Assembly: GCA_020544305.1 (NCBI GenBank)
Contig: CP058667.1
Span: forward strand, 2,232,001-2,296,000
From: Staphylococcus taiwanensis
GTDB lineage: Bacteria; Bacillota; Bacilli; Staphylococcales; Staphylococcaceae
DNA: 64,000 nt
Reading direction: 5' to 3'
The notes below the pieces were generated by a model. That model did no database searches. It was given only the letters and a program-made list of their open reading frames with translations, and was not told the origin of the DNA. The position numbers and the translations under genes are program-made. Below are positions 18,884 through 27,633 of the stretch, piece after piece; position 1 is the stretch's first letter, and each line of letters starts with the position of its first letter.

Positions 18884-18922
18884 AATATCCCTTCTAAGCC
18901 AAAGCTTAGAAGGGATATTTCC
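18884..18922 (+). terminator. Terminator of hemQ
   Basis: A perfect 16-base-pair stem (18884-18899 with 18904-18919) has a CAAA loop and is followed by a short T tract. Confidence 0.85.
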
Positions 18923-18964
18923 ATTACTCTAATGATTATATTCAATATAAACATAAGACATAAA

Positions 18965-19150
18965 CCAAAAACGCAACGCCTAATCTATAGGTGTTACGTT
19001 TATTTTTAATCATTTTAGGTTATTTAACAATGTTGGCATAATATAATTAGAAGGCTGGTGCATTCAGAATGCCCAGCCTCATTGTGTAGTATGTTTTGGG
19101 AGAACTTAATTACTACTCTGAACATAACATTAACAACCATGAAAATATTG
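18965..19150 (-). ncRNA. Candidate small RNA in the RsaA position
   Basis: Between hemQ and the ThrE-type genes lies a stretch with no reading frame. It has a GC-rich hairpin (19053-19078, GGCTGG-GCATT arms) and a terminator (18968-19001) followed by TTTTT on the minus strand. GGGTAG at about 19153-19158, with a GTTAGC about 17 bases upstream, resembles a weak sigma-B promoter. In S. aureus the sigma-B-dependent RNA RsaA lies, as I recall, next to the hemQ homologue. Strand and identity are inferred from position and structure, not from a match. Confidence 0.4.
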
Positions 19151-19401
19151 TCGCTACCCAATATCATTCATAAATTGCTAACTAATTCTTATTTAACCAA
19201 ATTGTAATATTTTGAAACATTATAGATAAAATCTGTTTATGCTTTTTATTTTAAGTATCTCGCAACATTTTGAGTGCTTCGCTTATAAATACATTTCAAT
19301 CAATTGTAAGCATTTTAATTATTAAGTTTTCTTTAATTAAGTGGAGTTTTCAATATGCATCAACTATAATTAATAGAAACATCTTAACGAATGGTGATGA
19401 C

Positions 19402-20169
19402 ATGGATAATACACAAATACATGAAAATGAAGATGAAAAATTAATTAAAGACGTTGTCATGATGGCTGGTCGTATCTTACTTGAATCCGGTGCTGAAGGC
19501 ACACGTGTTGAAGATACAATGACGCGTATCGCTCGTAAATTAGGCTATTCTGAGAGCAATAGCTTTGTTACAAATACTGTTATACAATTCACGCTACACA
19601 ACGAATCATATCCACGAATTTTCAGAATTAATTCTCGTGATACTAATCTTATTAAAATCTCTCAAACGAATGAAATCTCACGTTTAATCACTAAAGGCGA
19701 AATTACACTTGAAGATGCTAAAGTGAAACTTGAAAATATTTATGTCGCTAAACGAGACAGTAGTTTATTGTTTAAAGGCATTGCCGCAGCAATTATCGCG
19801 ATAAGCTTCCTTTATTTACAAGATGGCAAACTTGTCGATGTGATAACTGCCTTATTAGCTGGCGGACTGGGTTATTTAGTAGTAGAAATACTTGATCGTA
19901 AATTACACGCACAGTTTATACCAGAATTCATTGGATCACTTGTTATTGGTATCATTTCAGTCTTTGGACACTCACTCGTTCCAAGTGGTGATTTAGCAAC
20001 TATTATTATCGCATCCGTTATGCCTATCGTCCCCGGGGTACTAATTACTAATGCTATTCAAGATTTATTCGGTGGTCACATGCTTATGTTTACGACGAAA
20101 TCGTTGGAAGCCCTCGTAACTTCCTTTGGTATAGGTGCAGGCGTAGGTTCAATATTAATTTTAGTTTAG
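19402..20169 (+). CDS. ThrE-type threonine/serine exporter, large subunit (YjjP-like)
   Basis: The protein is a 255-residue member of the DUF1212/ThrE family, predicted to export threonine or serine. A soluble N-terminal half carries LLESGAEGTRVEDTMTRIA (about residue 25). At least four hydrophobic segments follow from about residue 118, including a GTIS-type loop region (IMPIVPGVLITNAIQDLFGGH at about 210). The ATG at 19402 has GGTG at 5 bases; the longer frame from 19270 lacks a ribosome binding site. It pairs with the next gene, its probable membrane partner. Confidence 0.8.
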   Translation: MDNTQIHENEDEKLIKDVVMMAGRILLESGAEGTRVEDTMTRIARKLGYSESNSFVTNTVIQFTLHNESYPRIFRINSRDTNLIKISQTNEISRLITKGEITLEDAKVKLENIYVAKRDSSLLFKGIAAAIIAISFLYLQDGKLVDVITALLAGGLGYLVVEILDRKLHAQFIPEFIGSLVIGIISVFGHSLVPSGDLATIIIASVMPIVPGVLITNAIQDLFGGHMLMFTTKSLEALVTSFGIGAGVGSILILV

Positions 20170-20181
20170 GAGTGCACATTA

Positions 20182-20634
20182 ATGTTTTGGATATTAAATT
20201 TAGTATTTAGTTATACCGCGTCACTTTTTTTCTGCGTGATATTTGATGCTCCTAGAAGACTATACTTATCTTGTGGTTTTGTAGGTGCGTGTGGCTGGAT
20301 GGTATACATTTTGTTTTATCAAGGGCTTAGTGTACATACAATCTATTCAAGTTTCTTTGGTAGTTTTGCTTTAGGTCTTATCAGCCACTATATGGCTCGT
20401 ACTAAAAAAGAACCTGCCATCATCTTTATGGTACCTGGAATTATTCCACTAGTTCCAGGAGGCTTAGCCTTTGATGCAACTAAAAATTTAGTGTTATTAG
20501 AATTTGGCAAAGCGATCAACACAATGCTTGAAGTAACGCTTATCGCTGGTGCCATTGCACTTGGTTTACTATTCGCAGACCAAATTTCTAAAATTATACT
20601 ATCCGGTTTTGCCAGAACTCGAAAACGTATATAA
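20182..20634 (+). CDS. ThrE-type threonine/serine exporter, small subunit (YjjB-like)
   Basis: The 150-residue membrane protein has four or so hydrophobic segments and the ThrE-family block FMVPGIIPLVPGGLAFDA near residue 82, the counterpart of the MPIVPG block in the preceding gene. In some bacteria the two parts are fused in one ThrE protein; here they are separate and 12 bases apart. AGGAGTG precedes the ATG. Transport of threonine or serine is inferred from the family. Confidence 0.8.
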   Translation: MFWILNLVFSYTASLFFCVIFDAPRRLYLSCGFVGACGWMVYILFYQGLSVHTIYSSFFGSFALGLISHYMARTKKEPAIIFMVPGIIPLVPGGLAFDATKNLVLLEFGKAINTMLEVTLIAGAIALGLLFADQISKIILSGFARTRKRI

Positions 20635-20661
20635 TTTATTTTTCATTTTATAAAATATGAC

Positions 20662-20696
20662 AAAGCGCGTGACTTTAATTAGCCACGCGCTTTTAT
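20662..20696. terminator. Bidirectional terminator after the ThrE-type genes
   Basis: AAAGCGCGTG (20662-20671) pairs perfectly with CACGCGCTTT (20684-20693). T runs follow on the plus strand. It lies between convergent genes. Confidence 0.85.
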
Positions 20697-20721
20697 TATT
20701 TCTAAATTTAATTTCTTCACA

Positions 20722-22203
20722 CTATTTTTTATTAGTATCCTCAATCATGTCTTCTACTTCATTTTCAGAATGATTTAAAATCAAGCGACTTAATTCATCA
20801 CTATCCATCTTCTTCAACTTAGGATAACGAATGACAAAGAAAATTAGACCAATAATTAACCAGCCACCTAACGCAATATATGATGGCATTGAAAGTGAAG
20901 CTGGTGATCCAGGCACTAACAATAATAATAGGAAAATAAATGATACAATTGACCCTAAAATCGCAAATGTCTTATACACTGGACCATAAGTATTACTGTT
21001 TTTATTGTAGCTAAACAATTTTGCAGCTGATAAACAAGTAACAAAATAAGCAATAGAAACGCCAGTTGATGACATATTTACGATCCAAGTTAAAGCCGTA
21101 CGTCCTAACCATGGTGCAATCAGTGTAACTGCTACCAAGAAGATAATAGCTACATACGGTGTTTTGTATTTAGGGTGTAGCTTACTAAATACTTTCGGCA
21201 TAATACCTGAACGTCCCATTGAAAATAATAGACGACTCGCACTCATTAAGAATCCATTTAAACCAGTGAAGATTCCCATAATAATTGCGATTGCTAACAC
21301 AGCTAAACCGATATACCCAAACGCGGTTTGCGTTTCAGCACCAGTAACCCATAAGTTACCATTAAGACTTGCACTATTTGTACTTAACCAACCAGTATAC
21401 AGAATCATTACAACATATGTTAATGATGCTGCGAGTAAACTATAGACGATTAATTTGAAAGTCTTATTTGGTGAAAAGTTAAATTCTTCAGCAGTTTGTG
21501 GAATATTGTCAAAACCAACATATGCCCACGGTGCAACTGCTACAATCATAATGATTGATGTAAACCATCCTTTTCCAGGATTAGCTAATGGTTGTAAGTT
21601 ATTAAAATCAAAGTTATTACCAAAGAATGAACCGAAGAACATGAGTAGCACAACAATAACCATTGCCACACAGAAATAATATTGCAATGAACCCGAAACA
21701 CTTGCACCTCGAATAGCTACAAGCATAAATACAAGTAATAACACTGAAGCAATGATAATCTCTGTTATGTACACATCCCATCCAGCAACGGTATACAGTT
21801 TGCCGTTATTTAACAAATCAGGTAATAAGAATTTAACTAAAAGACTAAAGGCTGTTGCATTTAATGCTACAACACAGACATACCCAAACGTTAAGAACCA
21901 TGATGAGAAGAAACTTACATATCTACCAAAACTTAAATAACTAAAAGCAAATGCGCCACCAGATACTGGAAACTTTTCAACTAACGCACCATAACTTACC
22001 GCAATTAGGATCATTAGCAATGCCCCAATGACGATACCGATAGATGAAGCAATTGGACCTGATTGTTTAATCCAATCTCCCGGTAAGATAAAAGCACCCC
22101 AACCAATACATGAACCATAAGCGATAGCCCATACAAATTTCTCAGAGAGGTTTTGCTTTAAATCTCCTCTATCTATATTCTGATTTTTACTTTCTTTATT
22201 CAT
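20722..22203 (-). CDS. APC-family amino-acid permease
   Basis: A 493-residue polytopic permease with about 12 membrane segments. The N-terminal SCIGWGAFILPGDWI at about residue 33 is the unwound-helix substrate motif of the amino acid-polyamine-organocation superfamily. AVAPWAYVGFDNIPQTAEEF near residue 222 and LNGFLMSASRLLFSMGRSG near 312 are further family blocks. The substrate cannot be told. GAGGTGAG lies before the ATG but is enclosed in a leader hairpin. It is a single gene. Confidence 0.88.
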   Translation of the reverse strand: MNKESKNQNIDRGDLKQNLSEKFVWAIAYGSCIGWGAFILPGDWIKQSGPIASSIGIVIGALLMILIAVSYGALVEKFPVSGGAFAFSYLSFGRYVSFFSSWFLTFGYVCVVALNATAFSLLVKFLLPDLLNNGKLYTVAGWDVYITEIIIASVLLLVFMLVAIRGASVSGSLQYYFCVAMVIVVLLMFFGSFFGNNFDFNNLQPLANPGKGWFTSIIMIVAVAPWAYVGFDNIPQTAEEFNFSPNKTFKLIVYSLLAASLTYVVMILYTGWLSTNSASLNGNLWVTGAETQTAFGYIGLAVLAIAIIMGIFTGLNGFLMSASRLLFSMGRSGIMPKVFSKLHPKYKTPYVAIIFLVAVTLIAPWLGRTALTWIVNMSSTGVSIAYFVTCLSAAKLFSYNKNSNTYGPVYKTFAILGSIVSFIFLLLLLVPGSPASLSMPSYIALGGWLIIGLIFFVIRYPKLKKMDSDELSRLILNHSENEVEDMIEDTNKK

Positions 22204-22208
22204 AAAAT

Positions 22209-22249
22209 AAACTCACCTCAAGTATCCTGTATACCCTAAAGGTGAGTTT
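22209..22249 (-). promoter_or_regulatory. Leader hairpin sequestering the permease ribosome binding site
   Basis: On the minus strand AAACTCACC (22241-22249) is perfectly complementary to GGTGAGTTT (22209-22217). The latter is the Shine-Dalgarno region 5 bases before the permease ATG. The loop is 23 bases. The arrangement would mask translation initiation unless opened. Confidence 0.6.
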
Positions 22250-22331
22250 CACAATCTATATAAATTGTACAATATAACACTATTTTCAAATAAATCATTT
22301 TGAATTTTTATATAATTTAAATTTGTATTGT

Positions 22332-22703
22332 TTAACCTACAAATTTAAATGTAGAAATTATTAACATTAACCAGCCAGCGATAAATAATACGCCACCAAT
22401 AGGTGTTATCGCACCCAAAATACGAATTTGAGTTAACGCTAAAATATATAATGAACCGCTAAAGAAGACGACACCTAAGAATATAAGCCAACCTGCCCAG
22501 TTCACATTAATAGAGGTTGTACCACCAATCACACCAATGATTAAAAGTCCAAGACCGTGATACATTTGATAGTTCACCGCTTTTTCCCAAACAGACATAT
22601 ATTTATCAGATAACTTTCCTTCTAACCCATGTGCACCAAATGCGCCAGTACCTACTGACATCATTGTGCATAATGCTCCTAATATAATAAATAATTTCAT
22701 CAT
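22332..22703 (-). CDS. DUF423 family membrane protein (YwdK-like)
   Basis: The 123-residue protein has four hydrophobic segments and the family signature [34 protein letters not shown], which begins near residue 21 (only part of it is needed to recognise DUF423). It is a small integral membrane protein of unknown function. GGAG lies about 8 bases before the first of two adjacent ATGs. It follows the DUF5327 and ung genes in the same direction, as ywdK follows ywdI and ung in Bacillus, so one transcript is likely. Confidence 0.85.
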   Translation of the reverse strand: MMKLFIILGALCTMMSVGTGAFGAHGLEGKLSDKYMSVWEKAVNYQMYHGLGLLIIGVIGGTTSINVNWAGWLIFLGVVFFSGSLYILALTQIRILGAITPIGGVLFIAGWLMLIISTFKFVG

Positions 22704-22727
22704 TTCAATTCATTCTCCTTACTCAAT

Positions 22728-23132
22728 TTAGAAATCAAATATTGACTCCCCGTTACCAATTTCATCGTCAGTTACCATTGTATTCGAAGGTAACTGATTA
22801 TGTTGTGATGATTTCATCGTATTCGGCACTTTACCACCCATGGCCTCAATTTCAGCTGCTGTTACTTTAGAACTTTTCTGCGTATTTGTAGAACTTGTAC
22901 CCTGGCTATTTGCGATATGATTATTTTTTGAAAATGAAGACCCTGACGACACAGTATCTGTGAAGTCATGTTTTTTAGTTTGACGTAATGGCATACGTCC
23001 ACCTGCATTGGCAAATAACGATGTTAATGTATGAATCGTATACATATGTTTTTCAAATTGTTGATCATCCACTGCTTCATCTGCTTGTACCAACTCTTGT
23101 TCAATCAATTGAATGATTTGTTCTTTATTCAT
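22728..23132 (-). CDS. DUF5327 family protein (YwdI-like)
   Basis: The 134-residue soluble protein has a helical N-terminal half (EQIIQLIEQELVQADEAVDDQQFEKHMYT region) and a low-complexity Ser/Asn-rich middle, with an AAEIEAMGGKVP motif near residue 91. It matches the YwdI/DUF5327 family by order and motif; function is unknown. The start codon immediately follows the ung stop, so translation may be coupled. Confidence 0.75.
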   Translation of the reverse strand: MNKEQIIQLIEQELVQADEAVDDQQFEKHMYTIHTLTSLFANAGGRMPLRQTKKHDFTDTVSSGSSFSKNNHIANSQGTSSTNTQKSSKVTAAEIEAMGGKVPNTMKSSQHNQLPSNTMVTDDEIGNGESIFDF

Positions 23133-23792
23133 CTAAGCTTCCTCACTTTCACACCAATTTATCGGTGTTTTACCTTTAGATTCAAGATATTCATTAGCTT
23201 TTGAATATGGCTTAGAACCGAAGAAACCTCGATAGGCAGATAAAGGACTAGGATGTGGTGATTTAATAATATAATGTTTCGATGTATCAATTAATTTAAC
23301 CTTTTGCTGTGCAGGTTTCCCCCACAATATAAACACTACATCGTCTCTATATTCCGAAATGGCCTTAATCACTTCATCAGTAAATATTTCCCAGCCAATA
23401 TCTTTATGCGAATGTGCTTCTCCTTGACGCACCGTCAATACTGTATTTAAAAGTAACACACCCTCACGTGCCCAATCTTGTAGATGTGGTGATGTTCGAT
23501 GACATCCAACATCATCTTCTAATTCTTGGTACATGTTTCTTAAAGAAGGCGGAAATTTAGCATTAGGTTGCACAGAGAACGCTAAACCATGGGCTTGATT
23601 CGGTCCATGATAAGGATCTTGTCCTAAGATCACTACTTTAATATCGTCAAACGGCGTTAAATCAAACGCTTGATAAATATTTTCTCTATCTGGATAGACG
23701 ATTTGCGTCGTATATTCTTTTTCTAGAAAATCATGCATCGCTTTAAAATCATGTCGTTCTGTAATGTCATGAAATATGTCTGACCATTCCAT
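23133..23792 (-). CDS. ung: Uracil-DNA glycosylase
   Basis: The family 1 enzyme removes uracil from DNA in base-excision repair. The catalytic water-activating motif [13 protein letters not shown] (Asp near residue 64), the Phe stacking region and the C-terminal [13 protein letters not shown] leucine loop (about residue 187) are all intact. The ATG at 23792 has GAGGTG upstream; the longer frame from 23828 has no such site. The 219 residues equal the family length. Confidence 0.96.
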   Translation of the reverse strand: MEWSDIFHDITERHDFKAMHDFLEKEYTTQIVYPDRENIYQAFDLTPFDDIKVVILGQDPYHGPNQAHGLAFSVQPNAKFPPSLRNMYQELEDDVGCHRTSPHLQDWAREGVLLLNTVLTVRQGEAHSHKDIGWEIFTDEVIKAISEYRDDVVFILWGKPAQQKVKLIDTSKHYIIKSPHPSPLSAYRGFFGSKPYSKANEYLESKGKTPINWCESEEA

Positions 23793-23932
23793 CGCTTTCA
23801 CCTCATGCCATATTTTAACATAATGCAAAGCGAATCAGTTATTGATTTTGTTCATAACTTCAAGCTAGCAAGTAGCGTAAAAAACGTGATATGATAAGCA
23901 ATAGAATTACAAACTGTCGGGAGTGAATGTAT

Positions 23933-24763
23933 ATGGCTTTAAAGAAAGTTTTAACAATTGCAGGTTCAGATACTAGTGCGGGAGCTGGTATGCAAGCGGA
24001 CCTTAAAACATTTCAAGAATTAGATACTTATGGCATGGTGGCATTAACTGCTGTCGTAACAATGGATAAAGAAACTTGGTCACATGATGTGACGCCGCTT
24101 CCAATGGATTTATTTGAGAAACAACTTGAAACTGCTATTTCAATTGGTCCAGATGCTATTAAAACGGGTATGTTAGGTACTCAGGAAATCATTAAACGTG
24201 CTGGCGAAGCATTTGAACAATCAGGTGCACAATATTTCGTAGTTGACCCTGTTATGGTATGTAAAGGTGAAGACGAAGTACTTAACCCAGGAAATACTGA
24301 CGCAATGATTGAATATTTATTACCAAAAGCAACTGTAGTAACACCAAACTTATTTGAAGCTGGACAACTTTCTGGCTTAGGCAAATTAACTTCTATCGAA
24401 GATATGAAGAAAGCTGCTGAAATTATTTATAATCAAGGTGCGAAACACGTTATTATTAAAGGCGGTAAAGCATTAGATCAAGATAAATCTTACGACTTAT
24501 ACTATGATGGCAACACATTCTATCAATTAACTACAGACATGTTCCAACAAAGTTATAACCACGGTGCTGGTTGTACATTTGCTGCAGCTACTACTGCCTA
24601 CTTAGCTAATGGCAAATCACCTAAAGATGCTGTTATTAGTGCAAAAGCTTTTGTTGCTTCAGCTATTAAAAATGGTTGGAAAATGAATGACTTTGTAGGT
24701 CCTGTAGACCACGGTGCATATAATCGTGTAGAACATATTGATGTAGAGGTAACAGAAGTTTAA
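23933..24763 (+). CDS. pdxK: Pyridoxal kinase (ThiD-like fold, PLK subfamily)
   Basis: A ribokinase-fold enzyme of 276 residues. It would be called ThiD by similarity, but it carries Cys110 (VMVCKGEDE) and Cys214 (HGAGCTFAA). These are the two positions used by the S. aureus pyridoxal kinase, which works through a hemithioacetal with pyridoxal. Salvage of pyridoxal to pyridoxal phosphate is therefore the better call. GGGAG at 23919-23923 is 9 bases before the ATG at 23933, which fixes the start and the cysteine numbering. Confidence 0.88.
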   Translation: MALKKVLTIAGSDTSAGAGMQADLKTFQELDTYGMVALTAVVTMDKETWSHDVTPLPMDLFEKQLETAISIGPDAIKTGMLGTQEIIKRAGEAFEQSGAQYFVVDPVMVCKGEDEVLNPGNTDAMIEYLLPKATVVTPNLFEAGQLSGLGKLTSIEDMKKAAEIIYNQGAKHVIIKGGKALDQDKSYDLYYDGNTFYQLTTDMFQQSYNHGAGCTFAAATTAYLANGKSPKDAVISAKAFVASAIKNGWKMNDFVGPVDHGAYNRVEHIDVEVTEV

Positions 24764-24815
24764 ACATCATAATATTTTATCAATAATTGAATAATCAATG
24801 TTAATATAAACAATT

Positions 24816-24877
24816 AGCTTTTAATCACTTTACAAGTACTTGAAAGAGACTTGTTATTTGTGATTAAAAGCTTTTTT
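24816..24877 (+). terminator. Terminator of pdxK
   Basis: A long imperfect stem (AGCTTTTAATCA with TGATTAAAAGCT outermost, then ACAAGT with ACTTGT) is followed by TTTTTT. Confidence 0.85.
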
Positions 24878-24988
24878 CTATTATTTAACTTTGACTCAAT
24901 ATATTTTAAAAGGCGAAATATGTTTAACAATTAGCTATTCGGCGTAAACTATGAGTGAATTGAAATGTTTTTAAATTAAGGAGTTTAT

Positions 24989-26143
24989 ATGATGAGTGAA
25001 TTAAATAAAGACACAGAAGTAAAAGCACCGATAACGATTATTGGTGGCGGTATCGGAGGTTTAACATTAGCGAGAGTATTATATGTAAATGGTATTCCTT
25101 CTAAAGTATATGAAGCAGATCCGTCACCTGCTGCTCGTACACAAGGTGGACAATTAGACATTCATGAATATAATGGTCAAGTTGCTTTAGAAAAAGCTAA
25201 TCTTATGGATGAATTCCATTCTATTATTCATGAAGGTGCAGACGCAGCACGTATCTTAAATTCAAATGGCGAGCTACTTTTAGATGTACCTGCTGATGAA
25301 AGTAATGGTCGTCCCGAAGTATTACGCGGTGACTTACGTCAAATGTTACTCGATTCTCTTCCAGAAGAAACAATTGAGTGGAATAAGAAAGTAGACCATA
25401 TCGAAGAAATTCAACAAGGCCAATATAAAGTTGTATTCAGAGATGATAGTTCTGTCACTACAAATAAATTAATTGGTGCTGATGGCGCTTGGTCTAAAGT
25501 CCGTAAATTATTAACAGACGTAACGCCAGACTATGTCGGCACAACATTTATCGAAACATATTTACATGATGTAGATTATAACCACCCTGAAACAGCTAAA
25601 GCAGTAGGACAAGGTGCAATGTATGCATTATCTCCAGGAAAAGGCTTTGTAGCACATCGTGAAGCGAACAACATTATTCATACCTACATTCAGATGAACC
25701 GTGACTTAGAATGGATTAATAGCATTGATTTTTCAAATAAAAAAGAAACAATCGATACAGTTGCAGCTGAATTTAAAGGTTGGGCACCTGAAATTATGGC
25801 ATTATTAACTGAATCAGATTCAGATATTGTTGCTAGAAAAATTAATGCCCTTCCTGATAAACATCGTTGGGAACCAAAATCAGGCGTAACTTTAATTGGT
25901 GATGCTGCACACTTAATAGCACCATCTGGTGAAGGTGCTAACTTAGCAATGTTAGATGCTGCAGAATTAGCAGAAGGTATCGCTAACAATTATGATGATA
26001 TCGACGATGTAATTAAAGATTATGAAAGCCGTACGTTCCCAAGAAGTGAAGAAGAACAACAAGAATCACACGAGATTTTAGATATTTGCTTAGGACAAGA
26101 TAGTCCAGATAGATTTGTAAAACTATTCAAAGGTGAACGCTAA
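24989..26143 (+). CDS. FAD-dependent monooxygenase (TetX/PHBH-like)
   Basis: The 384-residue class A flavoprotein monooxygenase has the FAD Rossmann motif IIGGGIGGLTLAR near residue 18. The DG-type motif LIGADGAWSKVRK lies near 162, and VTLIGDAAHLIAPSGEGANLAMLDA near 297 binds the FAD phosphate and ribityl. It resembles TetX-like proteins of Gram-positives, but tetracycline degradation is not implied by sequence alone. GGAG precedes two adjacent ATGs. A 16-base motif at 24937-24952 upstream is shared with the mvaK1 intergenic region. Confidence 0.82.
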   Translation: MMSELNKDTEVKAPITIIGGGIGGLTLARVLYVNGIPSKVYEADPSPAARTQGGQLDIHEYNGQVALEKANLMDEFHSIIHEGADAARILNSNGELLLDVPADESNGRPEVLRGDLRQMLLDSLPEETIEWNKKVDHIEEIQQGQYKVVFRDDSSVTTNKLIGADGAWSKVRKLLTDVTPDYVGTTFIETYLHDVDYNHPETAKAVGQGAMYALSPGKGFVAHREANNIIHTYIQMNRDLEWINSIDFSNKKETIDTVAAEFKGWAPEIMALLTESDSDIVARKINALPDKHRWEPKSGVTLIGDAAHLIAPSGEGANLAMLDAAELAEGIANNYDDIDDVIKDYESRTFPRSEEEQQESHEILDICLGQDSPDRFVKLFKGER

Positions 26144-26169
26144 CTTTAAAATTAAAAATTACTTTTATT

Positions 26170-26218
26170 AACCTCTTTACCAATTATTATTTAAGTTTAT
26201 TGGTAAGGAGGTTTTTAT
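26170..26218 (+). terminator. Terminator of the monooxygenase gene
   Basis: AACCTCTTTACCAAT pairs with ATTGGTAAGGAGGTT with one bulge, followed by TTTTT. Confidence 0.8.
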
Positions 26219-26260
26219 ATTAAATTACAAAAATTGCAATATGCAATATAGAAAGTAGTA

Positions 26261-26658
26261 TGACTGAGCTTGAATTCGCTGATAAAGTAGTACGCATTCA
26301 ATTAAAAAGTGCTTATAATTCCGTACGAAAATATGGCTTAATTTATTAAAAAGATGACTAGGTATTTAGTCGTAGATAAATATCGGATATACGTTGTACA
26401 TAAAGTTGGTACTAGGGGCTCATGTATTTCTATAAAAAATGCTTTACTATATTAAGTGTAGAGAGACAAAGGAGGAATTACACATCATTGATTATCTACA
26501 AGCAAAATATAGAGAATGGTATCCCAATGTACGAAATTATCACAAGAACCTTCAAGACGATTACGGTAAAATTCGATGAAACATTTAACAAGAACGAAAT
26601 CTATAAATTGCTCTCTCTACTAGAAAGTGACCTTGATAATATGAGACTAAGTTATTAA
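26261..26658 (+). pseudogene. Degenerate small ORFs, unidentified
   Basis: No intact gene is visible. An ATG at 26261 opens a 29-codon frame (MTELEFADKV...) that ends in TAA. AAAGGAGG at about 26469 is followed by a non-ATG frame whose product (IDYLQAKYREWYPNV near 26485) looks protein-like but meets a stop at about 26580. A second frame then continues as FDETFNKNEIYKLLSLLES up to 26658. A single frameshift would join the last two. I do not recognise the product; decay of a small accessory gene is an inference. Confidence 0.3.
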
Positions 26659-26812
26659 GTCATTTACACATCAAGAAGTACAGAAATTGTGTTTTCCAAA
26701 TTGAGAATTCAAACAGATGAATTATTCCTAAATTGAATTTTTAAGTACTTACGCCCCCTAACACTAAGTAGCTTAAAAAGTCATTAATCATTCCTAAACT
26801 CACCTTATTAAA

Positions 26813-26892
26813 ATAGCGTCAATGTTAGCCAAGGATTGTCCCCCCTTGGAAGCTTAGAGAGTAACTTTGAGCCTAACTAACATTGACGCTAT
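26813..26892. terminator. Branched hairpin downstream of the IsaB-like gene
   Basis: A perfect 16-base-pair stem (ATAGCGTCAATGTTAG, 26813-26828, with 26877-26892) encloses a second hairpin CCAAGG/CCTTGG whose loop contains a run of C residues. T runs follow on both strands, so it can end the minus-strand IsaB-like transcript. Its large, structured C-rich loop could also be part of a small RNA. Confidence 0.65.
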
Positions 26893-26924
26893 GTTTTTAT
26901 TAAATAAATGAATTTTTTCAATTA

Positions 26925-27428
26925 TTATGACATCCCATTGTGTATGCCTACTTCGTTAACATAACCTCTATCAATTATAAATTTAACTGTTTTTGTGCCG
27001 ATTTGATATTGGTATTCCATTCCATGAGGCGAAGCTATTGGTTTTTTATTGGGATTCCCATAGGCTTTTAATATATCTTTTTTAGAAACCGCACCTTTTG
27101 CTAAATTAAACCAAACACCATCTGCTTTTCCTTTACTTGCTAAATAAAATTGTTGATCATACAATTCTTTATTTTTTGCATTATTTTTACTATTTTCTGT
27201 AATTTTATATCCATTCAATTTAAAATTGTCATATTTCAATGCATTAATAAAGTTTTTATCTAAAACAAACTTACTTTGTGAAGAAGTATAGCCTTTATAA
27301 GTGTAGTACGGTTGCGTTGCTGCATGTGCTTCATTGTGAGATAAAACGTGTGTACTTGCGCCTGATCCAAGTGTAACTCCAACTGCTAAAGTACCTGCTA
27401 ATAAACGCTTTGAAATTAAATTCATCAT
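26925..27428 (-). CDS. IsaB-like secreted immunodominant antigen
   Basis: A 167-residue secreted protein has a signal peptide (residues 1-37, ending AHA-A) followed by PYYTYKGY and LDKNFINALKYDNFKLNGYK. These match the start of mature S. aureus IsaB, a nucleic-acid-binding surface protein reported to inhibit autophagy. No anchor motif is present, so it is released or loosely associated. AAAGGAGG precedes the ATG. Homology rests on the N-terminal third; the C-terminal part is more divergent. Confidence 0.75.
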   Translation of the reverse strand: MMNLISKRLLAGTLAVGVTLGSGASTHVLSHNEAHAATQPYYTYKGYTSSQSKFVLDKNFINALKYDNFKLNGYKITENSKNNAKNKELYDQQFYLASKGKADGVWFNLAKGAVSKKDILKAYGNPNKKPIASPHGMEYQYQIGTKTVKFIIDRGYVNEVGIHNGMS

Positions 27429-27588
27429 TAACCTCCTTTAAAAGTTTAAAGTATCTTTCGAAAGTAATATTACATTATTTTACAAAATATTACAATTATT
27501 ACATTTTTTTATATACCTTTACACATGTAATGATAAATTAATTTACAATTTAAATTTTTTGGATAAAAATATTTTTCAAAAAAACAAA

Positions 27589-27623
27589 AAGCACATTGAC
27601 GATTTGATTTCATCAATGTGCTT
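27589..27623 (-). terminator. Terminator of proP
   Basis: AAGCACATTGA (27589-27599) pairs with TCAATGTGCTT (27613-27623). On the minus strand a T-rich run follows. It lies 11 bases past the proP stop. Confidence 0.85.
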
Positions 27624-27633
27624 GAAAGTGTAA

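Noticed and set aside
19270-19401. N-terminal extension of the ThrE-type gene
   Set aside because: No ribosome binding site at 19270 and the extra residues are not family-like; the ATG at 19402 is better.
23927-24763. Calling the kinase ThiD (HMP kinase)
   Set aside because: Cys110 and Cys214 match the pyridoxal kinase subfamily; the gene is not next to other thiamine genes.
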